Below the pieces are notes generated by a model. It saw only the letters and a program-made list of their open reading frames with translations. It did no database searches and was not told where the DNA came from. From positions 122,980-186,979 of the forward strand of contig JABSQZ010000004.1 in NCBI GenBank assembly GCA_013215505.1: a stretch of DNA of 64,000 nucleotides. Direction: 5' to 3'. Origin of the DNA: Oceanospirillaceae bacterium (GTDB lineage: Bacteria; Pseudomonadota; Gammaproteobacteria; Pseudomonadales; Balneatricaceae). Positions 16,634-25,551 of this stretch are shown here, one piece after another. Made by a program: the position numbers and the translations under genes. The number at the start of each line of letters is the position of its first letter. Position 1 is the first letter of the stretch.

Positions 16634-17124
16634 TAAACAGGCTCTTTTTCGGTTTCTTTACGCTCGCCAGGCCATACCGCAGCCCCTTTTTTCACTAAAC
16701 CTTGGGCAATGTCCTCTGAAAAAGCTGCGATATCACCTCTGCTGTAGCGCTTATAAGGGCCAACAAACTCGACTCGCACCAATTCATTGTCTGCTTTCTT
16801 TGGAGAAAGGTTTTCTTTAGCGGGTTCAGTTTTATCTTTTGATTCAGTGCCGTCTTTAGCATCTGAACTAGAAGCAGGCTCTTGAGCGCCTTGCTCTGTG
16901 GGTTGTTCTGTTTCGTTAACAGAATCGCTGGCAGTACCAGTTGCAGCAGCTGAATCAGGACTTGCGACCTGTTCTTGAGTGCTTTCATCAACAGATTTAG
17001 TGCCATCATCAGTCGCAGGACTTTTTGTTTCCTTCTCTGGTTGCTGGCTCGTGCCTTGCTTACTATCATTTAGTTGCTGCTGTTTTAAGCGTGCTGCTGC
17101 CGCTTTTGCGTTACTTTTAGACAT
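16633..17124 (-). CDS. disordered phage head-region protein
   Basis: A protein of about 163 residues, most of it low-complexity and rich in Ser, Thr, Glu, Gln, Lys and Ala (residues 20-115). A short folded C-terminal part (VRVEFVGPYKRYSRGDIAAF) is typical of small phage proteins between capsid and connector genes. The start at 17124 is preferred over 17160 because GAGGAAATATTC precedes it. Possible head-completion or decoration function, inferred from position. Confidence 0.7.
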   Translation of the reverse strand: MSKSNAKAAAARLKQQQLNDSKQGTSQQPEKETKSPATDDGTKSVDESTQEQVASPDSAAATGTASDSVNETEQPTEQGAQEPASSSDAKDGTESKDKTEPAKENLSPKKADNELVRVEFVGPYKRYSRGDIAAFSEDIAQGLVKKGAAVWPGERKETEKEPV

Positions 17125-17197
17125 GAATATTTCCTCTAAGCGATAATTGCCGCCACCCATGCGGCGGCAATTGGATTAAGACTCTTAGCTTTCGCGC

Positions 17198-18484
17198 TTA
17201 CCAGGTAACGGCAGTACCCAACACTAAGCCTTCTACATGTCTGAAGCCGATATCGTGTTCCATCACAACCCGGATCAATGATTGATTTCGAGCAAAAGCA
17301 GAAACAAGATTGCCGGAGCCGTCTACATAGGTGGCTTCTTTAGAGAAGTCGATGGTCATATTCTCGCCTTCACCAATGACTACATCATTGAAGTCAGCAA
17401 AGTAGATTTCTGTTTCGGTACCACCGCCCAAGTTGGTAGGAATAGTGGTGCTGAACTCTACTGGCCAGCCTTTGAGGTTTCTCTGCCCCATAGGCAATGA
17501 GAGCTCCGGATAAACCTTGTTGCCATTGCCATCGCGCAACCCTGCAAGCTTCATATAGGTGCGAGGCGAGAAGCCCCAGCCCGGGCGGATTAACATACTG
17601 TCGCTTTCCATTAGCTTCAGAACCAGGTTGTCTAAATAGGCGTCGATTGTTGGCAGATCAGCGGTACCGCTCCAGGTGAGCGTTCTGCTTGCAGTTGTTG
17701 CCGCTGCTTTGAATCCGATCGGTGTACTGTTAGTACCATCATCGCGGAGGAAAGCTTTGTCCTCGCGCGCGGCCATTGAATTAATCATGTCATTAAGCAC
17801 TAACTGCTCAATGTTACGGCCGGCTTTGCCAATCAATTGATTGGACATTGGCACCAAAGTAATCATGGTTTTAGCCGACAGTTTCACATCGCCAAATTGA
17901 GATTCAGTAGCCTGAACATCAGCACCTTCACCAACATAGCCAGAAGAAGCGCCTGAACTCATACTTGGCATGCTTAAGTTGCCATTCGGTAGAGGAATAG
18001 ACACGGCTCCCAGACGCCGAACAATGGTGCGCGGACGTAACAAATCAATAGTCTCATTGAGCATGTTCTGCGGGATTAAAGCACCACCTGAACCACCGCT
18101 TGTCTCAATAGCCATAGAGACACCAGAGTCATTAAGCTCTTGCTTGGCAAATTTTGCTGATAAAGACAGATCGCCACCGCCGGCAGCTATCGCCATTACT
18201 GTGCGCGCTACACTTGAGCCAGCATATTTTTCCGCAGGTTCTTTAATGTGTACTGCAGCAGATTCACCAGCAAAAGCTGTAACAGGTTGTGCCGCTGCGG
18301 CGGCCATCTGCTCTGCCTTTTCTAGTCGCTGCATACTGGCAGACATTGCGTCAATTTCGGTGGCCAGCTTTTCAAACTGCTCGACCTCTTCGGCTGTGAT
18401 ACTGCCTTCAGCTTCTTTGGTCGCTAGCAACTGGATCTGAGCGTTTACTTCTGCACGCTTGCGACGGATTTCTTCAAGAGTCAT
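17198..18484 (-). CDS. major capsid protein (HK97 fold)
   Basis: A 428-residue HK97-type capsid precursor. The first 100 residues are a charged helical delta domain (TLEEIRRKRAEVNAQIQ), expected to be removed by the protease encoded just upstream. The mature part starts near residue 105 and has GGALIPQNM, the conserved beginning of the shell domain, and NLSMPSMSSG. The C-terminus (RVVMEHDIGFRHVEGLVLG) is also family-typical. Preceded by a terminator-like hairpin, so it may have its own promoter as well. Confidence 0.95.
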   Translation of the reverse strand: MTLEEIRRKRAEVNAQIQLLATKEAEGSITAEEVEQFEKLATEIDAMSASMQRLEKAEQMAAAAAQPVTAFAGESAAVHIKEPAEKYAGSSVARTVMAIAAGGGDLSLSAKFAKQELNDSGVSMAIETSGGSGGALIPQNMLNETIDLLRPRTIVRRLGAVSIPLPNGNLSMPSMSSGASSGYVGEGADVQATESQFGDVKLSAKTMITLVPMSNQLIGKAGRNIEQLVLNDMINSMAAREDKAFLRDDGTNSTPIGFKAAATTASRTLTWSGTADLPTIDAYLDNLVLKLMESDSMLIRPGWGFSPRTYMKLAGLRDGNGNKVYPELSLPMGQRNLKGWPVEFSTTIPTNLGGGTETEIYFADFNDVVIGEGENMTIDFSKEATYVDGSGNLVSAFARNQSLIRVVMEHDIGFRHVEGLVLGTAVTW

Positions 18485-18515
18485 ACATTCACCTTTTGTG
18501 ATTAATTAACAGACA

Positions 18516-18549
18516 TAAAAAAGCGGCTTCCTAGAGTTAGAAAACCGCT
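18516..18549 (-). terminator. terminator-like hairpin between protease and capsid genes
   Basis: On the minus strand AGCGGTTTTC and GGAAGCCGCT form a stem with a short loop, followed by six T residues. It lies between the prohead protease and the capsid gene, where it could reduce transcription of upstream genes relative to the capsid or protect an mRNA end. Confidence 0.6.
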
Positions 18550-18602
18550 GTGGGGATAGCTCCGCCGCAAGGCCAGAGCCGATTAAGATTCGTTTTGTAT
18601 GG

Positions 18603-19532
18603 TTAGGCAGTTACCTCCAAATCAATCTGCTTAGCTCGGATGCCAATTGAGGGTATTTGTGCCGTCATATCATAAGCACTGGCCAAACCATCAATTGCTT
18701 CTTGAGCCGGGGAGATTTCATCGACAAAACCGATTGATAATGCCTCTTCTGCCGAGAAGAGTTTTGCCTGGGTATCTATGACAACCTGTTCTTCTAAATT
18801 GCGATATTTAGCGACTGAAGATACAAACTGCTTATAAGAAACATCCAGCCGACCGTCTATTTCAGCGGCAGCTTCTTCTGTAAGTGGCTCATGCTGGCTT
18901 GCATCATTTTTGCGGGCGCCACGGTAAAAAGTATTGTATTTAATGCCGACTTCTTTTTCCCAAACGCTGACCTCGTATGTCTCCATGATAACCCCGACCG
19001 ATCCAACGCCGCCGGTTGGACTGCAGATTACCTTGCTACATGCTGCGGCAATAAAATATCCCGCTGAGTAAGCCGCAAAATTGACGATAGCCGTTATCGG
19101 TTTAATACTTCGGGATTGATAAACAAAATCAGCGAACTCCATGCAACCCATGGCCATGCCGCCGCCGGTGTGCAGATCCAATACAACTTCAGATACATCC
19201 GGATGATTTAATGCCGCGCTTATCTGAACCCGCAAACGCTCATAACTAATCAGCTCTGAACATGAATTATCAATAGTCCCACGACGAGAAACTAAAACAC
19301 CGTGTATAGGGATAATCGCGATATTGTTACTTATGGTCATGAGCTTGAGCTCATGCTCTTCGGCTGAGGAGCTAAGCAAGCTGGTACCAGCAAGGTCTAA
19401 TTGGTCGCTACTGTCCAGTTTTCCGCCTGTTAACCGCGGCATTAGCACAGCTTTAACTGCTGAAATAACCTCTGGCGTTGCGTATAGCGGTGTATTAAAA
19501 ACCATAGCCGCCACATGTGGATAATTAATCAT
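18603..19532 (-). CDS. prohead protease, S49 (SppA/ClpP-fold) family
   Basis: A protein of about 309 residues resembling the S49 peptidase used as head-maturation protease in many siphophages. The segment NIAIIPIHGVLVSRRG and the nucleophile region FAAYSAGYFIAAAC (Ser near residue 160) are diagnostic. GGVGSVGVIMETYEV follows as in SppA. The start at 19532 gives an ATGA overlap with the portal stop. A further ATG lies 12 bases upstream. It should cleave the capsid delta domain and perhaps itself. Confidence 0.9.
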   Translation of the reverse strand: MINYPHVAAMVFNTPLYATPEVISAVKAVLMPRLTGGKLDSSDQLDLAGTSLLSSSAEEHELKLMTISNNIAIIPIHGVLVSRRGTIDNSCSELISYERLRVQISAALNHPDVSEVVLDLHTGGGMAMGCMEFADFVYQSRSIKPITAIVNFAAYSAGYFIAAACSKVICSPTGGVGSVGVIMETYEVSVWEKEVGIKYNTFYRGARKNDASQHEPLTEEAAAEIDGRLDVSYKQFVSSVAKYRNLEEQVVIDTQAKLFSAEEALSIGFVDEISPAQEAIDGLASAYDMTAQIPSIGIRAKQIDLEVTA

Positions 19533-20788
19533 TGTGCCTCGCATAGAATGTCCTCAATTACTTTAAGCTGCTCTGGTGTTGCGTCAGTGGTTTTCTGCAA
19601 CGTGGTTGAATCGGCCATGTTTAATGGCGTTAAGTATTTACCACCACCCGCGATAGGCGGCATATTTTCCATACGGCGAATATCGTTGACGGAAAGAAAC
19701 CCCCACTGCCGGCCAATGGCGTAAGACTCATAACGGGACTTTTGATCTCCGCGCATCAAGCTAGAAACGTTAAACTCAATGTATAAATTTTTACGCTCTC
19801 CTGGTAACAACAAATCGCGCATCATTGCCGCTTCGCGGCGTTTCAGCCATGGCAGCAAGGTATTAGTAACGAACTGCAGTCCCTGGTGTTCAATGTTATT
19901 GAAGGATGCTTTCTCAAGGTGCTGAATCATATGCGGGGGAATTTTGAATAACCGGCAGATATCAACGACATTGAAGTTCCGGCTCTGTATTAGCTGAGCT
20001 TTCTCGTTATCCATGGATAGCTGCTTGTATTGCATGCCCTCCTGCAATAAGCCCACTGAAAATAAATTGGCTAAACCGCTATTACGTTCTGCAAATGAGT
20101 TAAGGACTCTATCAATGCCTTCCTGAGTGTTGATGGTCCCTGCTTTTTCTGGTCTTTCAATAACACCGCTCATCGTGGTACCGCGGGAGAAAACGGCTGA
20201 CGCATGTTCTTCTGTGGCCAGCGCCAGACCAATTACATCCTTATTCGTCTGCAGTGGTGACAAGCCCACATAGCCATCAAATGAGAAGGCCTTAATATGA
20301 TGAACCATGCGCATTGGCAGAATTCCATCAATCCCCTGAATATCGTAATAAGGGAGTAGATCCGGACCTTTAAGCACTCGCACTTTTTGAGGGTTAATCG
20401 GGAATAATTCTGTCACGAATCCGGCACTGTCGCGTTCAATGATTGAATAATCATTGCCCTCGGTACCCAACGCACCTTGGCTTTGTTCATAAAATTCAAA
20501 GGCGGTATCTTTTCTATTGGGCTTATATTTAATCACATCATACAAAGGATGATCTGTTGCCTTTTCTCTGCCGCCGTCCTCTTTGCGCCGGTAGAGTTCA
20601 CAAGGCAGTTGCGACACTGATTCAGCCAACAAAGTCACGCAGGCATGGAACGCCGCATTGGCCATGGCCGTTTCTCTAGTGACCAGCATCCCCGCTCTGG
20701 AAGTGCCGCCAGACATTGAGCTGATCCATCGGGAAAAGTCCTGAGAACTGGGTCCGGCACCAGCATTAAACAATTGTGGAAAGAACAT
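19529..20788 (-). CDS. phage portal protein (HK97 family)
   Basis: A 419-residue portal subunit. Typical features are TRETAMANAAFHACVTLLAESVSQLPCELYRR (residues 38-70), DHPLYDVIKYKPN near 80, and a C-terminal part with RLFKIPPHMIQHLEKASFNNIEHQ, all family hallmarks. Twelve copies form the ring at one capsid vertex through which DNA is pumped. It is flanked by a small membrane protein gene and the protease. Confidence 0.95.
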   Translation of the reverse strand: MFFPQLFNAGAGPSSQDFSRWISSMSGGTSRAGMLVTRETAMANAAFHACVTLLAESVSQLPCELYRRKEDGGREKATDHPLYDVIKYKPNRKDTAFEFYEQSQGALGTEGNDYSIIERDSAGFVTELFPINPQKVRVLKGPDLLPYYDIQGIDGILPMRMVHHIKAFSFDGYVGLSPLQTNKDVIGLALATEEHASAVFSRGTTMSGVIERPEKAGTINTQEGIDRVLNSFAERNSGLANLFSVGLLQEGMQYKQLSMDNEKAQLIQSRNFNVVDICRLFKIPPHMIQHLEKASFNNIEHQGLQFVTNTLLPWLKRREAAMMRDLLLPGERKNLYIEFNVSSLMRGDQKSRYESYAIGRQWGFLSVNDIRRMENMPPIAGGGKYLTPLNMADSTTLQKTTDATPEQLKVIEDILCEAQ

Positions 20789-20973
20789 TATTTCTCCCTG
20801 CTAGGCGTTTGAACGGCATTCCTGCGGGCTGAGGATGCAGCCATATAGGACCACCACAACAAAAACAAGCCGCAAGTAACAAACCCAGCCGGCTCATAGA
20901 TAGACCACGCGCCATATGTAGCAGCAGACAACCCGATCAGACCAATTACAAAAACTAAAATATTCATTAACAT
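20788..20973 (-). CDS. small membrane protein between terminase and portal
   Basis: A 61-residue protein with two probable membrane helices (about residues 4-22 and 28-46) and a basic C-terminus. Its ends overlap the terminase stop and the portal start, so it is translated in the packaging operon. Small proteins occur here in other HK97-like phages. Function unknown. Confidence 0.75.
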   Translation of the reverse strand: MLMNILVFVIGLIGLSAATYGAWSIYEPAGFVTCGLFLLWWSYMAASSARRNAVQTPSREK

Positions 20974-22688
20974 GCTACATCCGTTGAGTCGTAGATTGAT
21001 TCTTTGTTACCAGCGGGCTCTGCCTCCCGTAACATCCAGCGGCCAATAGCCATAATCAGCGCCACTGCGCCGTCTATTTTATTGTCGTTACCTTCTTTCA
21101 CCGGTCGAACAACATCATCATTACCAGGTAAAAACTTACCGACCACATTTGACACACACCAGGTCATAATTGGGTGGCCATCATGATGAAAACGCCCTGA
21201 ATTTATCGCTGCCTCCAACTCTTTCATTGGATCGCTTAAGTTGGTGTAGTTCTGGGTAATAGTGACTGGTTCAAGCCCTTCATCCATCAGGTGATGAGAC
21301 AAGTTAGTTGCTCCGTGCGGGTCAATGCCGGTGCAAACTACAGGTGATATAAACTCTGTATCTTTAGCCTCAGCGAGTATTTCGCGGTAATCAATTTCGG
21401 CACCATCGGTAGGTATTAAAAACTCGGAGTTAACCCAGCCCTGGTACCTGTCTGACAGGCGTTTGTTATCATCATCAAAAACCGTATCCTCCGGGACCCA
21501 GAAACACGGCGCTACACAGTAATAATGCAGCCTGCCCTCTATCAACTTCGAATAAACCCGGGGCATGCTGTTCATATCAAGTTTTCTCGCTAGGTCCATT
21601 CCTAAGATGCATTCTTGTCCCTGGAAATGCTCTAGTGCCAAATCCAGGTCTTCGCACTTTTTCCACTTTTCCATGTTGAAGAAAGCAGTTTTACTTTGTA
21701 CCCAAATATTTAAATGCTTGGTTTTGAATGAGTTCACATGTCTAGCGTTTTTAATGGCCCGCTGTTGCTGACTAAGCAAATAATCTTCTTTAACTGAAAT
21801 TCCCATGTTCGGGTTTGCTTTGCGCAATGCCTCAACACTGGTCCAATCATCGCCTTCATCTATCGTGTAGATAATGCCAAACAACTCTTCATCCGGAGTT
21901 GTGCCTTCCAGCATTTCAATAACGCGAGATCGTTGCTCAAAGCAGGGTCCTGCAATGTCTGATCCGGCAGTTGTGATAGCCCAAATCAAGCCTTGTTCCC
22001 GGGCACCCATACCGGAAATCATCGTTTCATATAGAGCATTATCTGGATGCTCGTGGTACTCATCAACAACAGCATAGGACGGAGAGGAACCATCCCCCGG
22101 GTCACCAATTAAAGGCTCAAACCTTGAATCATCACGCTGAATATTTAAGTTCTTAGCATTAACTTCTATACCGAAATGTGAAACTAATTCAGGTGTCTTT
22201 AAACACATTCGCCTGGCTGGCCTGAAAACCTCCCAAGCCTGCTTCTCTGTGGTGGCTCCTGAATAAACTTCAGCACCTGATTCACCATCGGCCGCAAACA
22301 TATAGATGGCTGACCCGGCACCAATCACAGACTTACCGTTCTTTCTGGGTATCTCAGAATATGCTTCACGAAAGCGCCGAAACCCGTCTTTTTTTCTTCT
22401 CCACCCAAAGACACAAGCAAACTGAAAACACTGCCAGGGCTCAAGCTTTAGTTTTAGATTTTGTGACGCCCATTTGCCTTTGGTATGGGGTAGCTTTTCT
22501 ATAAACCGACAGACCCGCTCCGCGTGATCCCGGCTGAATTTATAGGGATAATCCTTTGATTTACTTCTATCCAAGTCATCTAGATGCCTTTGACAGACTA
22601 GAACTACATACCGACATGCGATTACTTTTCCGGCTACAACGTCCCGCGCATACTTGTTTGCAGCGTTAACGCTTGGGTAGCTAGCCAT
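20967..22688 (-). CDS. terminase large subunit
   Basis: A 573-residue packaging motor. The ATPase half has a Walker A-like segment ([14 protein letters not shown], about residues 110-124) and a Walker B-like segment with catalytic carboxylates ([10 protein letters not shown], about 205-214). The nuclease half has acidic residues in [11 protein letters not shown] (about 365) and CTGIDPHG (about 455). It belongs to the group found in HK97-like phages. It pairs with the P27-type small subunit gene three bases upstream. Confidence 0.95.
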   Translation of the reverse strand: MASYPSVNAANKYARDVVAGKVIACRYVVLVCQRHLDDLDRSKSKDYPYKFSRDHAERVCRFIEKLPHTKGKWASQNLKLKLEPWQCFQFACVFGWRRKKDGFRRFREAYSEIPRKNGKSVIGAGSAIYMFAADGESGAEVYSGATTEKQAWEVFRPARRMCLKTPELVSHFGIEVNAKNLNIQRDDSRFEPLIGDPGDGSSPSYAVVDEYHEHPDNALYETMISGMGAREQGLIWAITTAGSDIAGPCFEQRSRVIEMLEGTTPDEELFGIIYTIDEGDDWTSVEALRKANPNMGISVKEDYLLSQQQRAIKNARHVNSFKTKHLNIWVQSKTAFFNMEKWKKCEDLDLALEHFQGQECILGMDLARKLDMNSMPRVYSKLIEGRLHYYCVAPCFWVPEDTVFDDDNKRLSDRYQGWVNSEFLIPTDGAEIDYREILAEAKDTEFISPVVCTGIDPHGATNLSHHLMDEGLEPVTITQNYTNLSDPMKELEAAINSGRFHHDGHPIMTWCVSNVVGKFLPGNDDVVRPVKEGNDNKIDGAVALIMAIGRWMLREAEPAGNKESIYDSTDVAC

Positions 22689-22691
22689 GAT

Positions 22692-23153
22692 TTAGAACTC
22701 TCCAAAAGCGTTTCCTTTATCCCCTCCGTTCGTACCCATCAAGCGGCCTCTTGCTGCAGGGTCTAAGCCCAGTGCAGCACCAAACGAAGACATTTGTCTA
22801 AGCGCTTCATTCTTCGATGTTAGAGCAGGATTTTTAATTGGGCCTCCTGTGGCGCCCTCAATCACTAATCCTTTCTCGCTTATTTCAACTATCGATAATC
22901 TAAAAGTAGAATATGCCGAGCAAAACGCTTCGACGTTATGCAGATCTGTTACGGCCAATATTTTCTCTTGGCACAATAAAGGGCAGATTGTTTCCCACAT
23001 GCCGCGCGCTAATTCATCCAACCAATTTGGCGGTTCAGCGCTGGTAATAGTCGCAAACTCAACTGCATCTTGGTTAACGCGCCTACTGCCTGAAAGTTGT
23101 TTTTGCTTGTTCGGTTTTCCTTTGGATCCCGACTTCCCTTTAACTCCAGCCAT
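22692..23153 (-). CDS. terminase small subunit (P27 family)
   Basis: A 153-residue protein of the P27-like terminase small subunit family. A basic N-terminal part (GVKGKSGSKGKPNKQ) is followed by PPNWLDELARGMWETICPLL and a helical DNA-recognition region, ending with ALGLDPAARGRLMG, a family hallmark. It selects the packaging site and feeds the large subunit. Confidence 0.92.
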   Translation of the reverse strand: MAGVKGKSGSKGKPNKQKQLSGSRRVNQDAVEFATITSAEPPNWLDELARGMWETICPLLCQEKILAVTDLHNVEAFCSAYSTFRLSIVEISEKGLVIEGATGGPIKNPALTSKNEALRQMSSFGAALGLDPAARGRLMGTNGGDKGNAFGEF

Positions 23154-23308
23154 AAAAACCGCTCACATCAAATATCGAATTCACAAATTTCTCGTCATGT
23201 TTCACCAAGTTTTATTTTTATTCTCCGTACATATAAAAATCTTTCTAGGTGGCAGTGTCCGCTAGGGCCAAAAGCTGTAGAGATTTGATCCCCCCTACCT
23301 ATGGGTTA

Positions 23309-23674
23309 TCAGCAGGAGTACATCAGCTTGCCTCTAGCAGATTCTTTAGCCGTCTTCTCATCATGACAAGGCTTGCATAGCCATTGCAGGTTAGGCTCGC
23401 TGTCATCACCACCCTCGGCCTTGTTAATTATGTGGTCACATATGCAGCCAGATAGATAAATGCCTTGAAGTTTATGCGCTTCACATAGCCCTTTTGCTCT
23501 GGCTCTAATCTTTTCTCGCAACCTTCTCCACTTGCGACCGCCTCTTCCTTTCTCTGCTCCCTGCCAAGTTCGGTCCTTGGCTTTACTCTGATGCTCATCA
23601 CAGTAACCATGCTTTGCTGTACTGTTCCCAGCACACGCCCGGACACGACAAGCTTTAGGTATTCTCGCCGGCAT
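23309..23674 (-). CDS. phage HNH endonuclease
   Basis: A 121-residue HNH nuclease. An N-terminal zinc-ribbon-like region (CRVRACAGN...YCDEH) is followed by the HNH core with CxxH, GCICDHIINKAEGGDD, LQWLCKPCHDEKTAKE. Genes like this just before terminase genes assist genome packaging and cleavage in HK97-type phages. The gap to the terminase small subunit is about 155 bases and seems non-coding. Confidence 0.92.
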   Translation of the reverse strand: MPARIPKACRVRACAGNSTAKHGYCDEHQSKAKDRTWQGAEKGRGGRKWRRLREKIRARAKGLCEAHKLQGIYLSGCICDHIINKAEGGDDSEPNLQWLCKPCHDEKTAKESARGKLMYSC

Positions 23675-23896
23675 TGCTGGTCCTTAGTCATAGTTGGTGA
23701 TGATAATAGTAATAGGGAACAGAGAAGCTTTAGTCTCTCAAGCTACGCCAGGCTCTGCCGCCTTGCCCTGGTCTTACCTCTCTCATCACTCTTGGTTTGG
23801 ATTTGAATGAATGAGCCGTGCAATATCCATAACGCTTAATAGCTATGATTGAGCATCCGCTTTCTTTGCACCTATTGGGAGCTGTTCGCGGCATGC

Positions 23897-24271
23897 TTAC
23901 CAGTTACCCTGGCCTCCAATGCGAACTGCCAGGTAAACCACATTGCGCTTCCACATTGGAGCTGGACAAACTACACAGCCCATTGCTTCGCGGATAATTA
24001 AGTCGGCCTGCTGCTTTGTCATGCCCTTGCATAGATGCGTATAGCAATAGTCGTGTATTACTGCCGCTGCCCGAATATGCTTTGAGGCTGGATGCATAAA
24101 CCAATGAAGTAATTTCGGGATCGATGCCAGGTCTGTCCGGTAGCCAACTGGTACTCTTACTGTCTTTTTCAGCAATATCGAGTAGTAAGCCAGTGGCCTC
24201 TGGTTTATCCAATCGTCCGTCCCGGCTATCGGGTGAATATCCCAGTAGCGTAGGTCTGTTATAAATGCCAT
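23897..24271 (-). CDS. DUF1353 family protein
   Basis: A 124-residue phage protein of DUF1353: VPVGYRTDLASIPKLLHWF and AAVIHDYCYTHLCKGMTKQQADLIIREAM are characteristic. The start at 24271 has a very strong ribosome binding site (GGAGGTGACAA). Function is not established. The conserved D and H residues suggest a hydrolase-like pocket. It sits at the end of the lysis region and overlaps a lipoprotein frame for almost its full length. Confidence 0.85.
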   Translation of the reverse strand: MAFITDLRYWDIHPIAGTDDWINQRPLAYYSILLKKTVRVPVGYRTDLASIPKLLHWFMHPASKHIRAAAVIHDYCYTHLCKGMTKQQADLIIREAMGCVVCPAPMWKRNVVYLAVRIGGQGNW

Positions 24272-24536
24272 TTGTCACCTCCGATAAGCCTAATTGATCG
24301 AGGAACACATCACGCACCCAATCAGGGTTGCAAATGCCGTTCTTTGGATAAGGGCTGATTTTCTCCTTGGCCAATCCCAACAGAAATAATTTTGCTGTTG
24401 GTGATAGCCCGTCACAGCCTTTCGTTTTCAGGGTGTGGATATAATCGGCAATACCTTCAGTTTTTTCGCCAACGGTATTTAGAACGTTACAACCTGCGAA
24501 CATCATGGTTGCCATGAGTAATAGGAATATTTTCAT
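23904..24536 (-). CDS. lipoprotein, lysis region, overlaps DUF1353 gene
   Basis: The open frame encodes 210 residues with a lipoprotein signal (MKIFLLLMATMMFAGC, lipidated Cys 16). Residues 17-90 look like real protein. The last 120 residues are read from the strand and region that also codes for DUF1353 in another frame and look like chance sequence (many Ser, Gly, Arg). The gene may have lost its original stop codon, or a frameshift may have joined two frames. The position after a one-helix coiled-coil protein and an endolysin-like gene suggests an outer-membrane spanin, which is inference. Confidence 0.6.
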   Translation of the reverse strand: MKIFLLLMATMMFAGCNVLNTVGEKTEGIADYIHTLKTKGCDGLSPTAKLFLLGLAKEKISPYPKNGICNPDWVRDVFLDQLGLSEVTNGIYNRPTLLGYSPDSRDGRLDKPEATGLLLDIAEKDSKSTSWLPDRPGIDPEITSLVYASSLKAYSGSGSNTRLLLYASMQGHDKAAGRLNYPRSNGLCSLSSSNVEAQCGLPGSSHWRPG

Positions 24537-24549
24537 ATTGATACCTGGT

Positions 24550-24840
24550 TTATCGTTTTTGGAGGGCCAGATCAGTGAGCTTGTCTAGCTTGCGGTTGAT
24601 TGAGTCTAGAGTGCGGTTCACTCGGGTTTCTTGTTCTGCGATTGATGCCTTGTTGTACTCAATGTCTTTGGCGTTTTCAGCAATGCGGGTGTCTTGCCCG
24701 GCGATAAAGAAGATGCCCGCGATCAAAATCGTCATCGTAGTTAATACATGACTGATTGAGATGTTTTTATCCATGTGCCATCCCTGGGAAAGTCTTCTGT
24801 CGGCTCCAGTGTAATTAGGGCTCTCTATGTTGTTATTCAC
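24550..24840 (-). CDS. single-helix coiled-coil membrane protein, holin or i-spanin-like
   Basis: A 96-residue protein starting with GTG (overlapping the previous stop as GTGA). A single membrane helix covers about residues 31-49, followed by a heptad-like charged tail (RIAENAKDIEYNKASIAEQ and on). This topology fits a Rz-like inner-membrane spanin, with the adjacent lipoprotein as partner, or a one-helix holin. The sequence alone cannot decide. Confidence 0.7.
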   Translation of the reverse strand: MNNNIESPNYTGADRRLSQGWHMDKNISISHVLTTMTILIAGIFFIAGQDTRIAENAKDIEYNKASIAEQETRVNRTLDSINRKLDKLTDLALQKR

Positions 24841-25433
24841 AGCAGATCCCTTTCTTCAACGAGAGTGTAAGTAAAGCGAGAGCCGTATAATTTTGCAGAC
24901 TTCTCGCAGAGCTCAATGAAGTAATCAAAGTTATTAGGGTTAGCTAATACCTGACAGCCAGCTGACCATTTGTTAACTTGCTTGCTTTGCCACTTGGATG
25001 ACGCGCGGTGAATGTTGATGCCATGCTTACCGGTATCAATGGGGCAGTCAGTATCAATCGTAGAGTCTTTATTGTTATCTCGATAAACAGGTAACTTTTT
25101 AGCTTGGACTAGAGCTTGGTATTTGCCCTGGTGCACACCTAATTGATAACAGCCTCTATGTTGCCCGGGAACCAGAACAGCAGTGCCACCCCTGTTCATT
25201 GGATGCTTTCTCCAATAAACACCAGGATCAGTTGTTGCCTCGTAAACCTGTAATTCCCACTGGCCTCTCTCTTTATATGCAACAGCTATAAAGTCATTGA
25301 ATGAGTTAGATTCCATGTCCTTTGTGCGTATGCCAATAATATTAAGGTTGTGGTCGCCGTTCTCAAAGAAGGCATAACCCAGACGAGTTAAAGCCTCACG
25401 CAGTTTATCAACCGTGATATCAGTTTTTATCAT
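24837..25433 (-). CDS. probable endolysin with YkuD-like motif
   Basis: A 198-residue protein with an N-terminal small helical region (VDKLREALTRLGYAF, peptidoglycan-binding-like) and a C-terminal part containing GKHGINIHRAS and NKWSAGCQVL. The His...Ser-x-Gly-Cys pattern recalls L,D-transpeptidase (YkuD) catalytic motifs. Similar phage proteins lie in the lysis cassette. Activity on cell-wall peptides is inferred. No signal peptide is seen, so export would need a holin. It is the first gene of the lysis group and lies downstream of the AT-rich membrane-protein cargo, with a terminator between. Confidence 0.72.
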   Translation of the reverse strand: MIKTDITVDKLREALTRLGYAFFENGDHNLNIIGIRTKDMESNSFNDFIAVAYKERGQWELQVYEATTDPGVYWRKHPMNRGGTAVLVPGQHRGCYQLGVHQGKYQALVQAKKLPVYRDNNKDSTIDTDCPIDTGKHGINIHRASSKWQSKQVNKWSAGCQVLANPNNFDYFIELCEKSAKLYGSRFTYTLVEERDLL

Positions 25434-25457
25434 CTGGGATTCTCGAATTTTGGATAT

Positions 25458-25484
25458 AAAAAAGCCCGGCTCGAAGGCTAGGCA
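25458..25484 (-). terminator. terminator after the 25.5-27.0 kb cargo gene
   Basis: On the minus strand GCCTAGC, TTCGA loop and GCCGGGC form a GC-rich stem with one mismatch, followed by seven T residues. It separates the AT-rich cargo gene from the lysis region. Confidence 0.7.
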
Positions 25485-25551
25485 TGATGATTTGAAAAGA
25501 GTGTAGCTAATGCCCTAATAGTTTATGAACATTAATTAGACTTGTTTAATT

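Noticed and set aside
16695-17069. Second minus-strand frame within the low-complexity head gene
   Set aside because: Shifted frame of a repetitive coding sequence; the main frame has the ribosome binding site and the folded C-terminal part.
23428-23691. Alternative frame over the HNH gene
   Set aside because: Lacks the HNH motifs that the other frame contains.
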